Under the pieces are notes generated by a model. That model made no database searches. It was given only the letters and a program-made list of their open reading frames with translations, and was not told the DNA's origin. From contig NZ_VRLV01000013.1 in assembly GCF_009760925.1 (NCBI RefSeq), positions 124,001-188,000 of the forward strand: a DNA stretch of 64,000 bases, read 5' to 3'. The DNA is from Nonomuraea typhae. Lineage in GTDB: Bacteria > Actinomycetota > Actinomycetes > Streptosporangiales > Streptosporangiaceae. Below, in pieces: positions 15,128 through 23,139 of the stretch. The number at the start of each line of letters is the position of its first letter. The stretch's first letter is position 1. The position numbers and the translations under genes were made by a program.

Positions 15128-15925
15128 ATGAAGAAAATTCTTACCGGTGCAGCCATCACTCTGGCTGCCGCAGTCGCCATGACCGCCCCCGCGCAGGCGG
15201 CGCCGAAGGACCCGGTCGCGGCGCTGAAGAAGCAGTTCGTCGCCGGTCACGGGGTCCGCGTCGCCGAGACCGTCAAGATCGAGTCCGACGGCCGGAAGAA
15301 CACCGCCACGACCACGGGCGTGCTCGCCTTCGGCAAGTCCGGCGTTGTCGCCTCCGACCTGCGCCTCAAGGGCAAGGGCGGGGCCGGGCTCGGCGCCTCG
15401 CGCACCATCTCGGTCAAGGGCCACACCTTCCTCCAGGGCGGGATCTTCGGCGAGAACCTGCCCGAGGGCAAGAAGTGGGTGCGCTACCCGAGCGCCGGCG
15501 CTTCCCCGCTCGGCATGAACCAGCTCATCGACGTCTTCCAGCCGAAGGTGCTCAAGACCGTGCTGGCCAAGGCCAAGCCCGGCAAGGGTGACGTGTATCG
15601 CGGCTCGATCACGATGAAGGACCTGACCAAAGCCTCCGGCGGGAAGATCACCGGCAGGTTCGCCAAGGTCAAGATCGACTACCTGGTCGACCTCGACTCG
15701 CGCGGCCTGGTGAGCCGGGTGACCAGCACCGTCGCGCTGGACTTCGGCCTGCTCGGCACCATCAAGTCGACGGCCGACTCCCGGTACACCGCGTGGGGCG
15801 CCCGGGTCACCGTCAAGGCTCCGCCGAAGGACCAGTGGATCGACTTCAGCGAGCTCGGCCCGGACAGCGACCTGCCCGAGTCGCTGCCCGAGGACGCGAT
15901 CACCTCGCTCGGCCAGGGACGCTGA
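15128..15925 (+). CDS. secreted protein, second of two tandem paralogues
   Basis: A 265-residue exported protein. The signal peptide MKKILTGAAITLAAAVAMTA ends at APAQA, and the mature protein starts APKDPVAALKKQFVAGHGV. It shares the KKQFVAG start, a GGIFGENLPEGKKW / GGIFGQLLPDGKTW block and the closing TAWGARV...LPESLPED with its upstream neighbour. Lack of cysteine suggests a soluble or cell-wall-associated protein. Function is unknown. The downstream side carries 32-bp tandem repeats and a convergent galE gene. Confidence 0.75.
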   Translation: MKKILTGAAITLAAAVAMTAPAQAAPKDPVAALKKQFVAGHGVRVAETVKIESDGRKNTATTTGVLAFGKSGVVASDLRLKGKGGAGLGASRTISVKGHTFLQGGIFGENLPEGKKWVRYPSAGASPLGMNQLIDVFQPKVLKTVLAKAKPGKGDVYRGSITMKDLTKASGGKITGRFAKVKIDYLVDLDSRGLVSRVTSTVALDFGLLGTIKSTADSRYTAWGARVTVKAPPKDQWIDFSELGPDSDLPESLPEDAITSLGQGR

Positions 15926-15926
15926 C

Positions 15927-16015
15927 CCTCGTCCGTCCGGCGGGCGGCTGAACCCACCCCTCGTCCGTCCGGCGGGCGGCTGAACCCACCCCTCGTCCGT
16001 CCGGCGGGCGGCTGG
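15927..16015. repeat. 32-bp tandem repeat, nearly three copies
   Basis: The unit starting TCGTCCGTCCGGCGGGCGGC repeats at 15929, 15961 and 15993 with exact 32-bp period; the last copy is incomplete. Each unit can fold into a short CCGTCC/GGGCGG hairpin. The array fills the space between the convergent secreted-protein and galE genes and may act as a multi-hairpin terminator. Confidence 0.85.
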
Positions 16016-16017
16016 GC

Positions 16018-17010
16018 TCAGCCCTCGCCGGACAGACGGGTGTCGCGGACGCGGGCCCACTCCAGGGAGTCCCGGATGCCCTCGGTGATCGAGTACTCCG
16101 CCGTCCAGCCCAGGAGTTCCCCGGCCCGCGAGCTGCGCGTGTAGGCGCCGGCCACGTCGCCGGGGCGCGGGCCGCCCTCGGTCAGTTCGATCGGCCGGTC
16201 CACGACCGTGTTGAACGCCTCGGCCAGTTCCCGCACGGTCGTCCCCTCGCCGGTGCCCAGGTTGATCACCGTCGCCCGGGCCACGACCTCGTCGAAGCGG
16301 GTCAGCGCGGCCACGTGGGCGGTGGCGAGGTCCCAGACGTGGATGAAGTCGCGGATCCCGGAACCGTCGCGGGTCGGCCAGCCGGTGCCCGTGATCTCGA
16401 ACGGACGGCCCTCCTCGTACGCCTCGATCATCTTGCCCAGCGCGTGGCTCGGCCGGCGCAACTGCAGCCCGGTGCGCAGCTTCGGATCGGCGCCGATCGG
16501 GTTGAAGTAGCGCAGGGACAGCACCTCGATCGGCTGGGTGGCCGCGATGTCGGCGAACATCGCCTCACAGTGGGCCTTGGTGCGGGCATAGGGGCTCATC
16601 GGGGCGAGGGCGGAGTCCTCGTCGACGGTGAAGTCGTCGCCCGCCTGATAGATCGAGGCCGACGAGCTGAAGATCATCCGGCGGCAGCCGTTCCGCAGGA
16701 GATGACCGGCGAAGTCGAGGCTCTTGGCCACGTTCGCCCGGTAGTAGCCCACCGGGTCGGCCACCGAGTCGGGCACCACGATCAGCGCGGCGCAGTGCAC
16801 CACCGCCGCGAGGTCCGGGTGCTCGGCGAAGATCCGGTCGACCAGCGCGCCGTCGGCGATGTCGCCCTCGTAGAACTCGCGCCCCTCGGCGAACTCCCTG
16901 CGCCCGGTCACCAGGTTGTCCAGGATGACCGGGGTGATGCCCGCGTCCTGGCACGCCGAGGCGATCGTGCTGCCGATGTAACCTGCTCCGCCGCTGATGA
17001 GTACTCGCAC
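16018..17010 (-). CDS. galE: UDP-glucose 4-epimerase family protein
   Basis: A 330-residue extended short-chain dehydrogenase. The NAD-binding loop is GGAGYIGS at the N-terminus, the Ser/Tyr/Lys triad appears as SSSASIYQ and YARTKAHCE, and LSLRYFNPIGADPKLRTG and GDGSGIRDFIHVWDLA-like segments are typical of GalE. It interconverts UDP-glucose and UDP-galactose for surface polysaccharides. The start is taken at GTG 17010 (VRVLISGGAG); GTG 17019 or TTG 17028 would add three or six residues. It diverges from the L,D-transpeptidase gene. Confidence 0.9.
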   Translation of the reverse strand: MRVLISGGAGYIGSTIASACQDAGITPVILDNLVTGRREFAEGREFYEGDIADGALVDRIFAEHPDLAAVVHCAALIVVPDSVADPVGYYRANVAKSLDFAGHLLRNGCRRMIFSSSASIYQAGDDFTVDEDSALAPMSPYARTKAHCEAMFADIAATQPIEVLSLRYFNPIGADPKLRTGLQLRRPSHALGKMIEAYEEGRPFEITGTGWPTRDGSGIRDFIHVWDLATAHVAALTRFDEVVARATVINLGTGEGTTVRELAEAFNTVVDRPIELTEGGPRPGDVAGAYTRSSRAGELLGWTAEYSITEGIRDSLEWARVRDTRLSGEG

Positions 17011-17109
17011 AGCCCGCACCCTACCCAACCGCTGTTGCTAGATCGTTACGAGCTTCCGACGCACCAAACACACCCGTCAGCTGTCTCACTTCTGGAACGC
17101 ACCACACTC

Positions 17110-18012
17110 ATGTCCCGGAGAACCCTCGTGAGATTGATCGCCGCCATGGCGCTGGCCTGCGGCTTGCTGGCCGTACCTTCTGTCGCACAAGCGCAAGCGG
17201 GCAAGCTGGAGATCGCCGACATCACCCCGATGGACGAGAAGACGGAGAAGGTCGGCGTCGGCTTCCCGATCATCGTCACGTTCGACCGCGACGTGAAGGA
17301 CCGCGCGGCCGTCGAGGCGCTGCTGCAGGTCCAGGCGGAGAAGCCCGTGGACGGCGCCTGGCGCTGGGTCGCCCCGCGCAAGGTGATCTACCGCACCAAG
17401 TTCTACTGGAAGGCCCACCAGACGGTCACCTTCACCGCCCAGCTCAGCAAGCTGCCCGGCAACCAGGCGGCCAAGGACGTCACCCGCCGCTTCGCCGTCG
17501 GCGCCGCCAACATCTCGGTCGTCGACACCCGCAAGCACGTCATGCGCGTCACCCGCGACGGCAAGCTCGCCAAGAAGATCCCCATCAGCGCCGGCCGCGG
17601 CGGCCTGGTCAAGAACGGCGTGGACGTCTACCTGACCACCAGCGGCGTGCACCTGGCCATGAACAAGAAGCCCATGGAGACCATGACCTCCTCGTGGCTC
17701 GGCGTCACCGACCCCAAGGACCCCCGCTACTACAAGGAAGAGATCCCCTGGGCGGTGCGGATCTCCGACAGCGGCGAGTACGTCCACCAGAGCGCCGGCT
17801 ACTACCAGTTCCTCGGCCGCAGCAACCAGAGCCACGGTTGCGTCCGCGCCACCCCCGCCGGCGCCAAGTGGTTCTACGGCATCACCCAGCGCGGCGACGT
17901 CATCAAGATCACCGGCACGAAGCGCAAGCTCGACTGGACCAACGGCTGGAGCTACTGGCAGCTCAACTGGACCGAATGGAAGAAGGGCAGCGCCCTCACT
18001 CCATCACGCTGA
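17110..18012 (+). CDS. L,D-transpeptidase (YkuD) with N-terminal Ig-like domain
   Basis: A 300-residue exported cell-wall enzyme. A signal peptide (RLIAAMALACGLLAVPSVAQA) is followed by a beta-rich Ig-like domain (FPIIVTFDRDVKDRAAVEALL) and the YkuD catalytic domain, with the conserved HQSAGYYQFLGRSNQSHGCVR segment. The nucleophilic Cys is near residue 243, in SHGCVR. Such enzymes form 3-3 peptidoglycan crosslinks that resist most beta-lactams. A tryptophan-rich tail ends the protein. ATG 17110 has no obvious ribosome site, so a leaderless or weakly initiated message is possible. Confidence 0.93.
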   Translation: MSRRTLVRLIAAMALACGLLAVPSVAQAQAGKLEIADITPMDEKTEKVGVGFPIIVTFDRDVKDRAAVEALLQVQAEKPVDGAWRWVAPRKVIYRTKFYWKAHQTVTFTAQLSKLPGNQAAKDVTRRFAVGAANISVVDTRKHVMRVTRDGKLAKKIPISAGRGGLVKNGVDVYLTTSGVHLAMNKKPMETMTSSWLGVTDPKDPRYYKEEIPWAVRISDSGEYVHQSAGYYQFLGRSNQSHGCVRATPAGAKWFYGITQRGDVIKITGTKRKLDWTNGWSYWQLNWTEWKKGSALTPSR

Positions 18013-18013
18013 G

Positions 18014-18127
18014 GCCGCCCAAGGGAAAACCTGGTGGAAACAGGACCCCGGCTGGACGAGCGGCATGCGCGCCGTGTTCGGCGAGATCGTCAACCCCGCC
18101 GAACCGGCCACGCTGTGGGACGTCTAG
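18014..18127 (+). pseudogene. orphan C-terminal coding fragment after the L,D-transpeptidase
   Basis: In a different frame from the L,D-transpeptidase, the bases after its stop encode about 37 residues (GKTWWKQDPGWTSGMRAVFG, then EIVNPAEPATLWDV) and a TAG. Codon third positions are almost all G or C, as in real genes, but there is no start. It looks like the 3' remnant of a deleted gene. The parent family is not recognised. It overlaps the end of pcrA by four bases. Confidence 0.45.
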
Positions 18128-20370
18128 AGCTTCTCCAGCGGCGCGTAAGCCAGCAGCAGGGTCTTCTCCCCGCCACTCCCGAAGTCGATCTTGACCTTGG
18201 TCTTCTCGGCCACCCCGTCCACCGACACCACCGTGCCCAGGCCGAAGGCGTCGTGGGTCACCCGGTCGCCGGGCGTCAGGGTGGGTACGGCACGGGCCGT
18301 CTTCTTGGCCGGGGCGGGGGTCGGGTCGCGGCGGACGGCGGCGGTGCGGGCGGACTTCTCCGGGTCGGTACGCCAGTCGAGCAGCGTGGGCGGGACCTCG
18401 CCCACGAAGCGGGAGGCGGGGTTGAAGGACGGGGCGCCCCAGGAGCTGCGGACGGCCGCCCGGGTGATGTAGAGGCGCTGCTGGGCCCGCGTGATGCCGA
18501 CGTAGGCCAGGCGGCGTTCCTCCTCGAGTTCCTTGGGCTCGCCCAGGGAGCGGATGTGGGGGAAGACGCCGTCCTCCATGGCGGTCAGGAAGACGACCGG
18601 GAACTCCAGGCCCTTGGCGGTGTGCAGGGTCATCAGCGTGACCACGCCCTGGCCGCCTTCGGCGTCGGGGATCTGGTCGGCGTCGGCCACCAGGGAGACC
18701 TGCTCCAGGAACTCCACCAGGGTGCCCTCGGGGTTGGCCTCCTCGAACTCCTGGGCCACCGAGATGAGCTCGTTGAGGTTCTCCAGGCGGGACTCGTCCT
18801 GGGGGTCGTCCGAGGCTTCCAGTTCGGCGCGGTAGCCGGTGGCGACCAGGATCTCCTCGGCCAGCGCGGACGGCGGCATGCCCTCGCCCTTGGCGATCAG
18901 CTCTTCGAGCATGGCGACGAATTCCCGGACCGCGTTGAGTGAGCGGGTGGCCATGCCGTACGCCTCCTCGGCGCGGCGCAGCGCGTCCCAGAACGTGATG
19001 CCCTCGCGCGAGGACAGCGCCTCGACCATCGCCTCGGCGCGGTCGCCGATGCCGCGCTTGGGGACGTTGAGGATGCGGCGCAGCGACACCACGTCGGCGG
19101 GGTTGGCCAGCACGCGCAGGTAGGCCAGCAGGTCCTTGACCTCTTTGCGCTCGTAGAAGCGCACGCCTCCGACCACCTTGTACGGCAGGCCGGTGCGGAT
19201 GAAGATCTCCTCGAAGACGCGGGAGGCGGCGTTGGTCCGGTAGAAGACGGCCACGTCGGACGGCTTCACGCCCTCCTCGTCGGACAGCCGGTCGACCTCC
19301 TGCGCGACGAACATGGCCTCGTCGTGCTCGTTGTCCGCGACGTACCCGACGATCTTGGGCCCGTCGCCCTGGTCGGACCAGAGGTTCTTCGGCTTGCGGC
19401 CCTCGTTGCGGGAGATGACCGCGTTGGCGGCGGCCAGGATGTTCTGGGTGGAGCGGTAGTTCTGCTCCAGCAGGATCGTGCGCGCGTCGGGGTAGTCGCG
19501 CTCGAACTCCAGGATGTTGCGGATGGTCGCGCCGCGGAAGGCGTAGATCGACTGGTCGGCGTCGCCCACCACGCACAGCTCCGACATGTCGGACCCGGTG
19601 CGGACCAGCTCCCCGTCGGCTGTCTTCAGCTCCGGATGGCCGACCAGCTCCCGGATCAGGATGTACTGGGCGTGGTTGGTGTCTTGGTACTCGTCGACCA
19701 TCACGTGCCGGAAGCGCATGCGGTAGTGCTCGGCCACCTCGGGGAAGAGCTGGAAGAGCGTCACCGTGTTCATGATGATGTCGTCGAAGTCCATGGCGCC
19801 GGCCTCGGTCAGCTTCAGCTGATACGCCTTGTACGCCTGGGCCAGCGTCTTCTCCAGGTGGTTGGACGCCCGGTCGATCGCGGTCTCGTAGTCGATGAGC
19901 TCGTTCTTGAAGTTGCTCACCTGGGCCGAGAAGCCGCGCGGCGGGTAGCGCTTCGGGTCGAGGTCGAGCTCGCGGCAGACCATCGCCATCAGCCGCTGCG
20001 AGTCGGCCTGGTCGTAGATCGAGAAGCTCGACGGGAAGCCCAGGCGCTTGGCCTCCTTGCGCAGGATGCGCATGCAGGCGCTGTGGAAGGTCATCACCCA
20101 CATGACCTTCGAGCGCGGGCCGATGAGCTTGTCGATGCGCTCCTTCATCTCCCGGGCGGCCTTGTTGGTGAAGGTGATCGCCAGGATCTCGCCCGGGTGC
20201 ACCTTGCGCTCGGCCAGCAGGTAGGCGATGCGGTGCGTGAGCACCCTCGTCTTCCCCGACCCCGCGCCCGCAACGATGAGCAGCGGGCTGCCATGGTGGA
20301 TCACGGCCTCGCGCTGTTGCGGGTTGAGACCGTCGAGCAACGGGTGGTCAAGAGAGACTTGGGTCGGCAC
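18124..20370 (-). CDS. pcrA: ATP-dependent DNA helicase PcrA/UvrD
   Basis: A 748-residue superfamily 1A helicase acting in nucleotide-excision repair, replication restart and removal of RecA or stalled polymerases. The seven helicase motifs are present: Q-motif NPQQREAV, Walker A AGAGSGKT, TFTNKAAREM, DEYQDTN, GDADQSIYAFRGA, the TLHTAKGLEFPVVFL block, and VGITRAQQRLYI. The C-terminal ~60 residues (GDRVTHDAFGLGTVVSVDG) are the Tudor-like domain known to bind RNA polymerase. It diverges from the PIG-L deacetylase gene. Confidence 0.97.
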   Translation of the reverse strand: MPTQVSLDHPLLDGLNPQQREAVIHHGSPLLIVAGAGSGKTRVLTHRIAYLLAERKVHPGEILAITFTNKAAREMKERIDKLIGPRSKVMWVMTFHSACMRILRKEAKRLGFPSSFSIYDQADSQRLMAMVCRELDLDPKRYPPRGFSAQVSNFKNELIDYETAIDRASNHLEKTLAQAYKAYQLKLTEAGAMDFDDIIMNTVTLFQLFPEVAEHYRMRFRHVMVDEYQDTNHAQYILIRELVGHPELKTADGELVRTGSDMSELCVVGDADQSIYAFRGATIRNILEFERDYPDARTILLEQNYRSTQNILAAANAVISRNEGRKPKNLWSDQGDGPKIVGYVADNEHDEAMFVAQEVDRLSDEEGVKPSDVAVFYRTNAASRVFEEIFIRTGLPYKVVGGVRFYERKEVKDLLAYLRVLANPADVVSLRRILNVPKRGIGDRAEAMVEALSSREGITFWDALRRAEEAYGMATRSLNAVREFVAMLEELIAKGEGMPPSALAEEILVATGYRAELEASDDPQDESRLENLNELISVAQEFEEANPEGTLVEFLEQVSLVADADQIPDAEGGQGVVTLMTLHTAKGLEFPVVFLTAMEDGVFPHIRSLGEPKELEEERRLAYVGITRAQQRLYITRAAVRSSWGAPSFNPASRFVGEVPPTLLDWRTDPEKSARTAAVRRDPTPAPAKKTARAVPTLTPGDRVTHDAFGLGTVVSVDGVAEKTKVKIDFGSGGEKTLLLAYAPLEKL

Positions 20371-20465
20371 GCCCCTAGATTAGGACGCCCCACCGACAAT
20401 CGTGACTCGGAATGCCGACTGCGACCGCCTGGTTGTGCCCAGGGAGAGATCAGAAAGGGGACACC

Positions 20466-21185
20466 ATGCTGGCGGACAACGAGGTCAACAGGGTCCTGGT
20501 GGTGACCGCGCATCCGGATGACGCGGATTTCGGCGCCGCCGGAGCGGTTGCCCTCATGGTGGACCGGGGCGTCGAGGTCACCTACCTGCTCGTCACCGAC
20601 GGTGACGCCGGAGGCAACGAGCGCAGCCAGGACAACGCGGGGATGGCCGAACTGCGCCGCTCCGAGCAGGCGGCCGCCGCCAAGGCCGTGGGGGTGACCG
20701 ACGTCCGCTTCCTCGGGTACGCCGACGGGACGGTCGTGCCGTCCCTGGAGTTGCGCCGCGACATCGCCCGCGTGATCCGGCAGGTGCGGCCCGACCTGGT
20801 CATCACGCACCACCCCGACCGCAACTACATGGCCATCGCGCCCAGCCACCCCGACCACCGCGCCGTCGGCGGCGCCACGCTGGACGCGGTTTACCCCGAC
20901 GCGCGCAACCCGTACGCCTTCCCCGAGCTGCTGCGGGACGAGGGGCTGCAGGAGTGGACGGTCAAGGAGGTGTGGCTGAACGGGGGGATGACGCCCAACC
21001 ACTGGGTGGACATCACGGACAGCATCGACCGTAAGGTGGCCGCGCTGCTGTCCCACGCCAGCCAGGTGTCACACCGGGAGGGATTCGAGGGCTTCGTGCG
21101 CGAACGCATGTCCCACAACGCCACCACGGCGGGCTTCGGCCCCGACCGCTACGCCGAAGGCTTCCAGATCGTCCCCACCGCGTAG
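20466..21185 (+). CDS. PIG-L family deacetylase
   Basis: A 239-residue zinc hydrolase of the LmbE/PIG-L family, which removes acetyl groups from N-acetylglucosamine conjugates; MshB of mycothiol synthesis belongs to it. The first metal site AHPDDADFG lies at residues ~16-24 and the second histidine motif is SHPDHRAVGG. The substrate cannot be told from sequence; MshB, a paralogue, or a secondary-metabolite or glycan deacetylase are all possible. ATG 20466 has an AAAGGGG ribosome site. Confidence 0.9.
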   Translation: MLADNEVNRVLVVTAHPDDADFGAAGAVALMVDRGVEVTYLLVTDGDAGGNERSQDNAGMAELRRSEQAAAAKAVGVTDVRFLGYADGTVVPSLELRRDIARVIRQVRPDLVITHHPDRNYMAIAPSHPDHRAVGGATLDAVYPDARNPYAFPELLRDEGLQEWTVKEVWLNGGMTPNHWVDITDSIDRKVAALLSHASQVSHREGFEGFVRERMSHNATTAGFGPDRYAEGFQIVPTA

Positions 21186-21320
21186 CGGCCCCTTTTACGG
21201 TCTTTACGGCGAGGCCGCCCCCACCGCCACCCGCCATACGTGGCTGGGGGCCTCCAGGGGAACGCCGCTGATGGACGGCACGGGGCTGGGCGCCGTTACG
21301 ACCCCTCCATCACCAGCCGA

Positions 21321-21342
21321 CCGGGAAACCCCGCTTTCCCGG
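21321..21342. terminator. hairpin between convergent genes
   Basis: An 8-bp perfect stem (CCGGGAAA with TTTCCCGG) and 6-base loop lie between the PIG-L gene and the CPBP protease gene. A second palindrome, CGAGGGCGCCCTCG, lies about 25 bp further on. Confidence 0.6.
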
Positions 21343-21426
21343 GCGCAACCACCCGGTGGCCCTCCCGAGGGCGCCCTCGCAATGCGTCTCCGCAGGCGGC
21401 CTTCTGGAGGTGGCCTCCCCGGCGGT

Positions 21427-22122
21427 TCAGGTGTCCCGGGGAATGGGGCGGGCTGACAGGCGGGCGAACAGGTAGCCCAGGGAGTTGGTGGCCAGGTGGA
21501 GGAGGACGGGGGTGGCCAGGCCGCCTCTGCGGCGGAGTTCGCAGAACAGGGCGCCGGCCGCGGCCGTGGAGACCACGCTGCCCACCACGACGCGGGTGGT
21601 GTGGAGGTGCTGGGGGGATTCGGCGGCCACCAGGGCGCCCACCGCGGGGTTGGCCTTGGCCATCTCGATGGACGGCAGGATGTGCCACAGGCCGAACGCC
21701 GCCGAGGATCCGGCCGTCGCCGCGGCGGTGCCGTACCGGCGCTTCAGGTCGGCGTACAGGATGCCGCGGAAGCCGACCTCCTCCAGCAGCACGGTGCCGA
21801 ACGGCACCTGGACCAGCGCTTCCTCCAGGACGCGGGCGCGCGACAGGGACAGGGCGCGGTCGTCGTGGAACAGGGGGCGGGTTCGCGGGTGGGAGATGCC
21901 GGCGGTGTAGGCGGCGGCGACGCCGAGCGCGAGTGCGCCGCCGGCCAGGGCGCCCCTGCGGCCGTGCTGGAAGCCGAGGTCCTCCCACGACAGGCCCGAC
22001 TTCCTAGCCATGGCGACGAGGCAGGCCGTGGCGGCGGCCGAGGTCAGGGGGCCGAGGCGGGGGGCGATGCGGTTGTTGAGGATGTTGGCCGCGGTGAGCA
22101 CGGCGAGGGAACGTAGCAGCAC
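21427..22122 (-). CDS. CPBP-family intramembrane metalloprotease
   Basis: A 231-residue membrane protein of the CAAX-protease/bacteriocin-processing (CPBP, Abi) family. The conserved motifs are EEVGFRGILY (paired glutamates), FGLWHILPS (histidine) and HLATNSLGYL. Bacterial members cleave membrane-embedded substrates or protect against bacteriocins; the substrate here is unknown. GTG 22122 follows the WhiB stop by nine bases, so it is probably the last gene of a minus-strand run from the AfsR gene. Confidence 0.88.
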   Translation of the reverse strand: MLLRSLAVLTAANILNNRIAPRLGPLTSAAATACLVAMARKSGLSWEDLGFQHGRRGALAGGALALGVAAAYTAGISHPRTRPLFHDDRALSLSRARVLEEALVQVPFGTVLLEEVGFRGILYADLKRRYGTAAATAGSSAAFGLWHILPSIEMAKANPAVGALVAAESPQHLHTTRVVVGSVVSTAAAGALFCELRRRGGLATPVLLHLATNSLGYLFARLSARPIPRDT

Positions 22123-22131
22123 GTCTGCAGG

Positions 22132-22389
22132 CTAGCTGGCGGCCGGACTGTGCCAGCCCGCCGGGAATCGGGTGCGGCGGCGCTCGTCGGGGGTCATGCC
22201 GCCCCAGATGCCCTCGGATTCGCCGGCGCCCAGGGCGTAGTCACGGCATTGGTCGAGCACCTGGCAGCGGGCGCAGACGGCCTTGGCTCTGGCCTCCTGC
22301 TGCGGGGTCGGCGCGAGCGGGAAGAACAGCTCGGGGTCGCTGGTCCGGCAGGCGCCCCCGCGCAGCCAGGTGATCTCTCCCAACGGCAT
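22132..22389 (-). CDS. WhiB-family iron-sulfur transcription factor
   Basis: An 85-residue Wbl protein. Four cysteines (GGACRTSDPELFFP, then AVCARCQVLDQCRDYAL) bind a 4Fe-4S cluster, followed by the GIWGGMTPDERR turn and a short basic tail. Wbl proteins act with the primary sigma factor and control development, redox response or drug resistance. The subtype is not assigned. ATG 22389 is chosen from family length; ATG 22425 would add 12 residues. Confidence 0.92.
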   Translation of the reverse strand: MPLGEITWLRGGACRTSDPELFFPLAPTPQQEARAKAVCARCQVLDQCRDYALGAGESEGIWGGMTPDERRRTRFPAGWHSPAAS

Positions 22390-22441
22390 GCCCACCACGC
22401 TAGACGCGCCGACCTGCGACCGCATCCCCCTCAGGTTGTAC

Positions 22442-23098
22442 TTATCCGCAGCCGCCTACTCCGTCGCGATATCCGGCGGCGAACGACGCCTGGCGCTGCT
22501 CGGCGGTGCCGTGGGCCTGCGGGTTGAACCAGTCCTCGGTGGGGTCGCCGGCGGCGGCGAGGTTGAGCAGGAGTTCCTCCTCGTCCCCCGGCTCGGCCCG
22601 CAGGGTGCCCGACTTGACCAGAGCCGCCAGGGTTCCTCCGGCGTAGCAGTCCGCCTGGAGTTCCTGCTGGACGTTGAGCTGGAACTGCGTCTCCAGCTGA
22701 GCTTGTACGGCGTGGCCGAACTCGTGCGGGATGATCAGGTAGACCGAGCCGTCTCCCATGTCCTGCCACAACCCCCGCATCCACCGGGCGTCGTAGGCGA
22801 TGAAGTGCCCGAGCGGGCAGTAGAAGGCGTTGTTCGGCACGGACGGCTGATCGCCGCACATCGGGCCGTTCTCGCCGTCATAGGCGACGAAGTCCTGCAC
22901 CGGGCGATATGTACGGCCCAGCGCGACGAACTGCTGCTTCCAGAACTCCTCGCTGAGCACGCGGGCGGAGGTCACGTCGTCTTCGAAGGTGTCCTCCTGG
23001 GGAGCGGCCTCCATCGATCGCGGCCGGACCACACCGCAGGCGGCGAGAAGCACTAACAGCAGGACAAGCGTGAGGGGTCGCGTCACACGATTCACCAT
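22442..23098 (-). CDS. lipoprotein of the neutral zinc metallopeptidase family
   Basis: A 218-residue exported lipoprotein. The signal sequence LTLVLLLVLLAAC has a lipobox with the acylated Cys at about residue 20. The zinc site HEFGH (residues ~125-129) and the downstream ELQADCYAG glutamate motif match the YpfJ/neutral zinc metallopeptidase family. It probably acts at the outer face of the membrane. The substrate is unknown. It starts 41 bp after the truncated AfsR gene and precedes WhiB on the same strand, so its expression may follow that regulator. Confidence 0.85.
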   Translation of the reverse strand: MVNRVTRPLTLVLLLVLLAACGVVRPRSMEAAPQEDTFEDDVTSARVLSEEFWKQQFVALGRTYRPVQDFVAYDGENGPMCGDQPSVPNNAFYCPLGHFIAYDARWMRGLWQDMGDGSVYLIIPHEFGHAVQAQLETQFQLNVQQELQADCYAGGTLAALVKSGTLRAEPGDEEELLLNLAAAGDPTEDWFNPQAHGTAEQRQASFAAGYRDGVGGCG

Positions 23099-23139
23099 GC
23101 CCAAAGTGTGCACGGCTTCATCCTGCCGGTGACGGCCTC

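Noticed and set aside
15927..16015. 32-bp repeats considered as a CRISPR remnant
   Set aside because: There are no spacers between units, and no cas gene is nearby.
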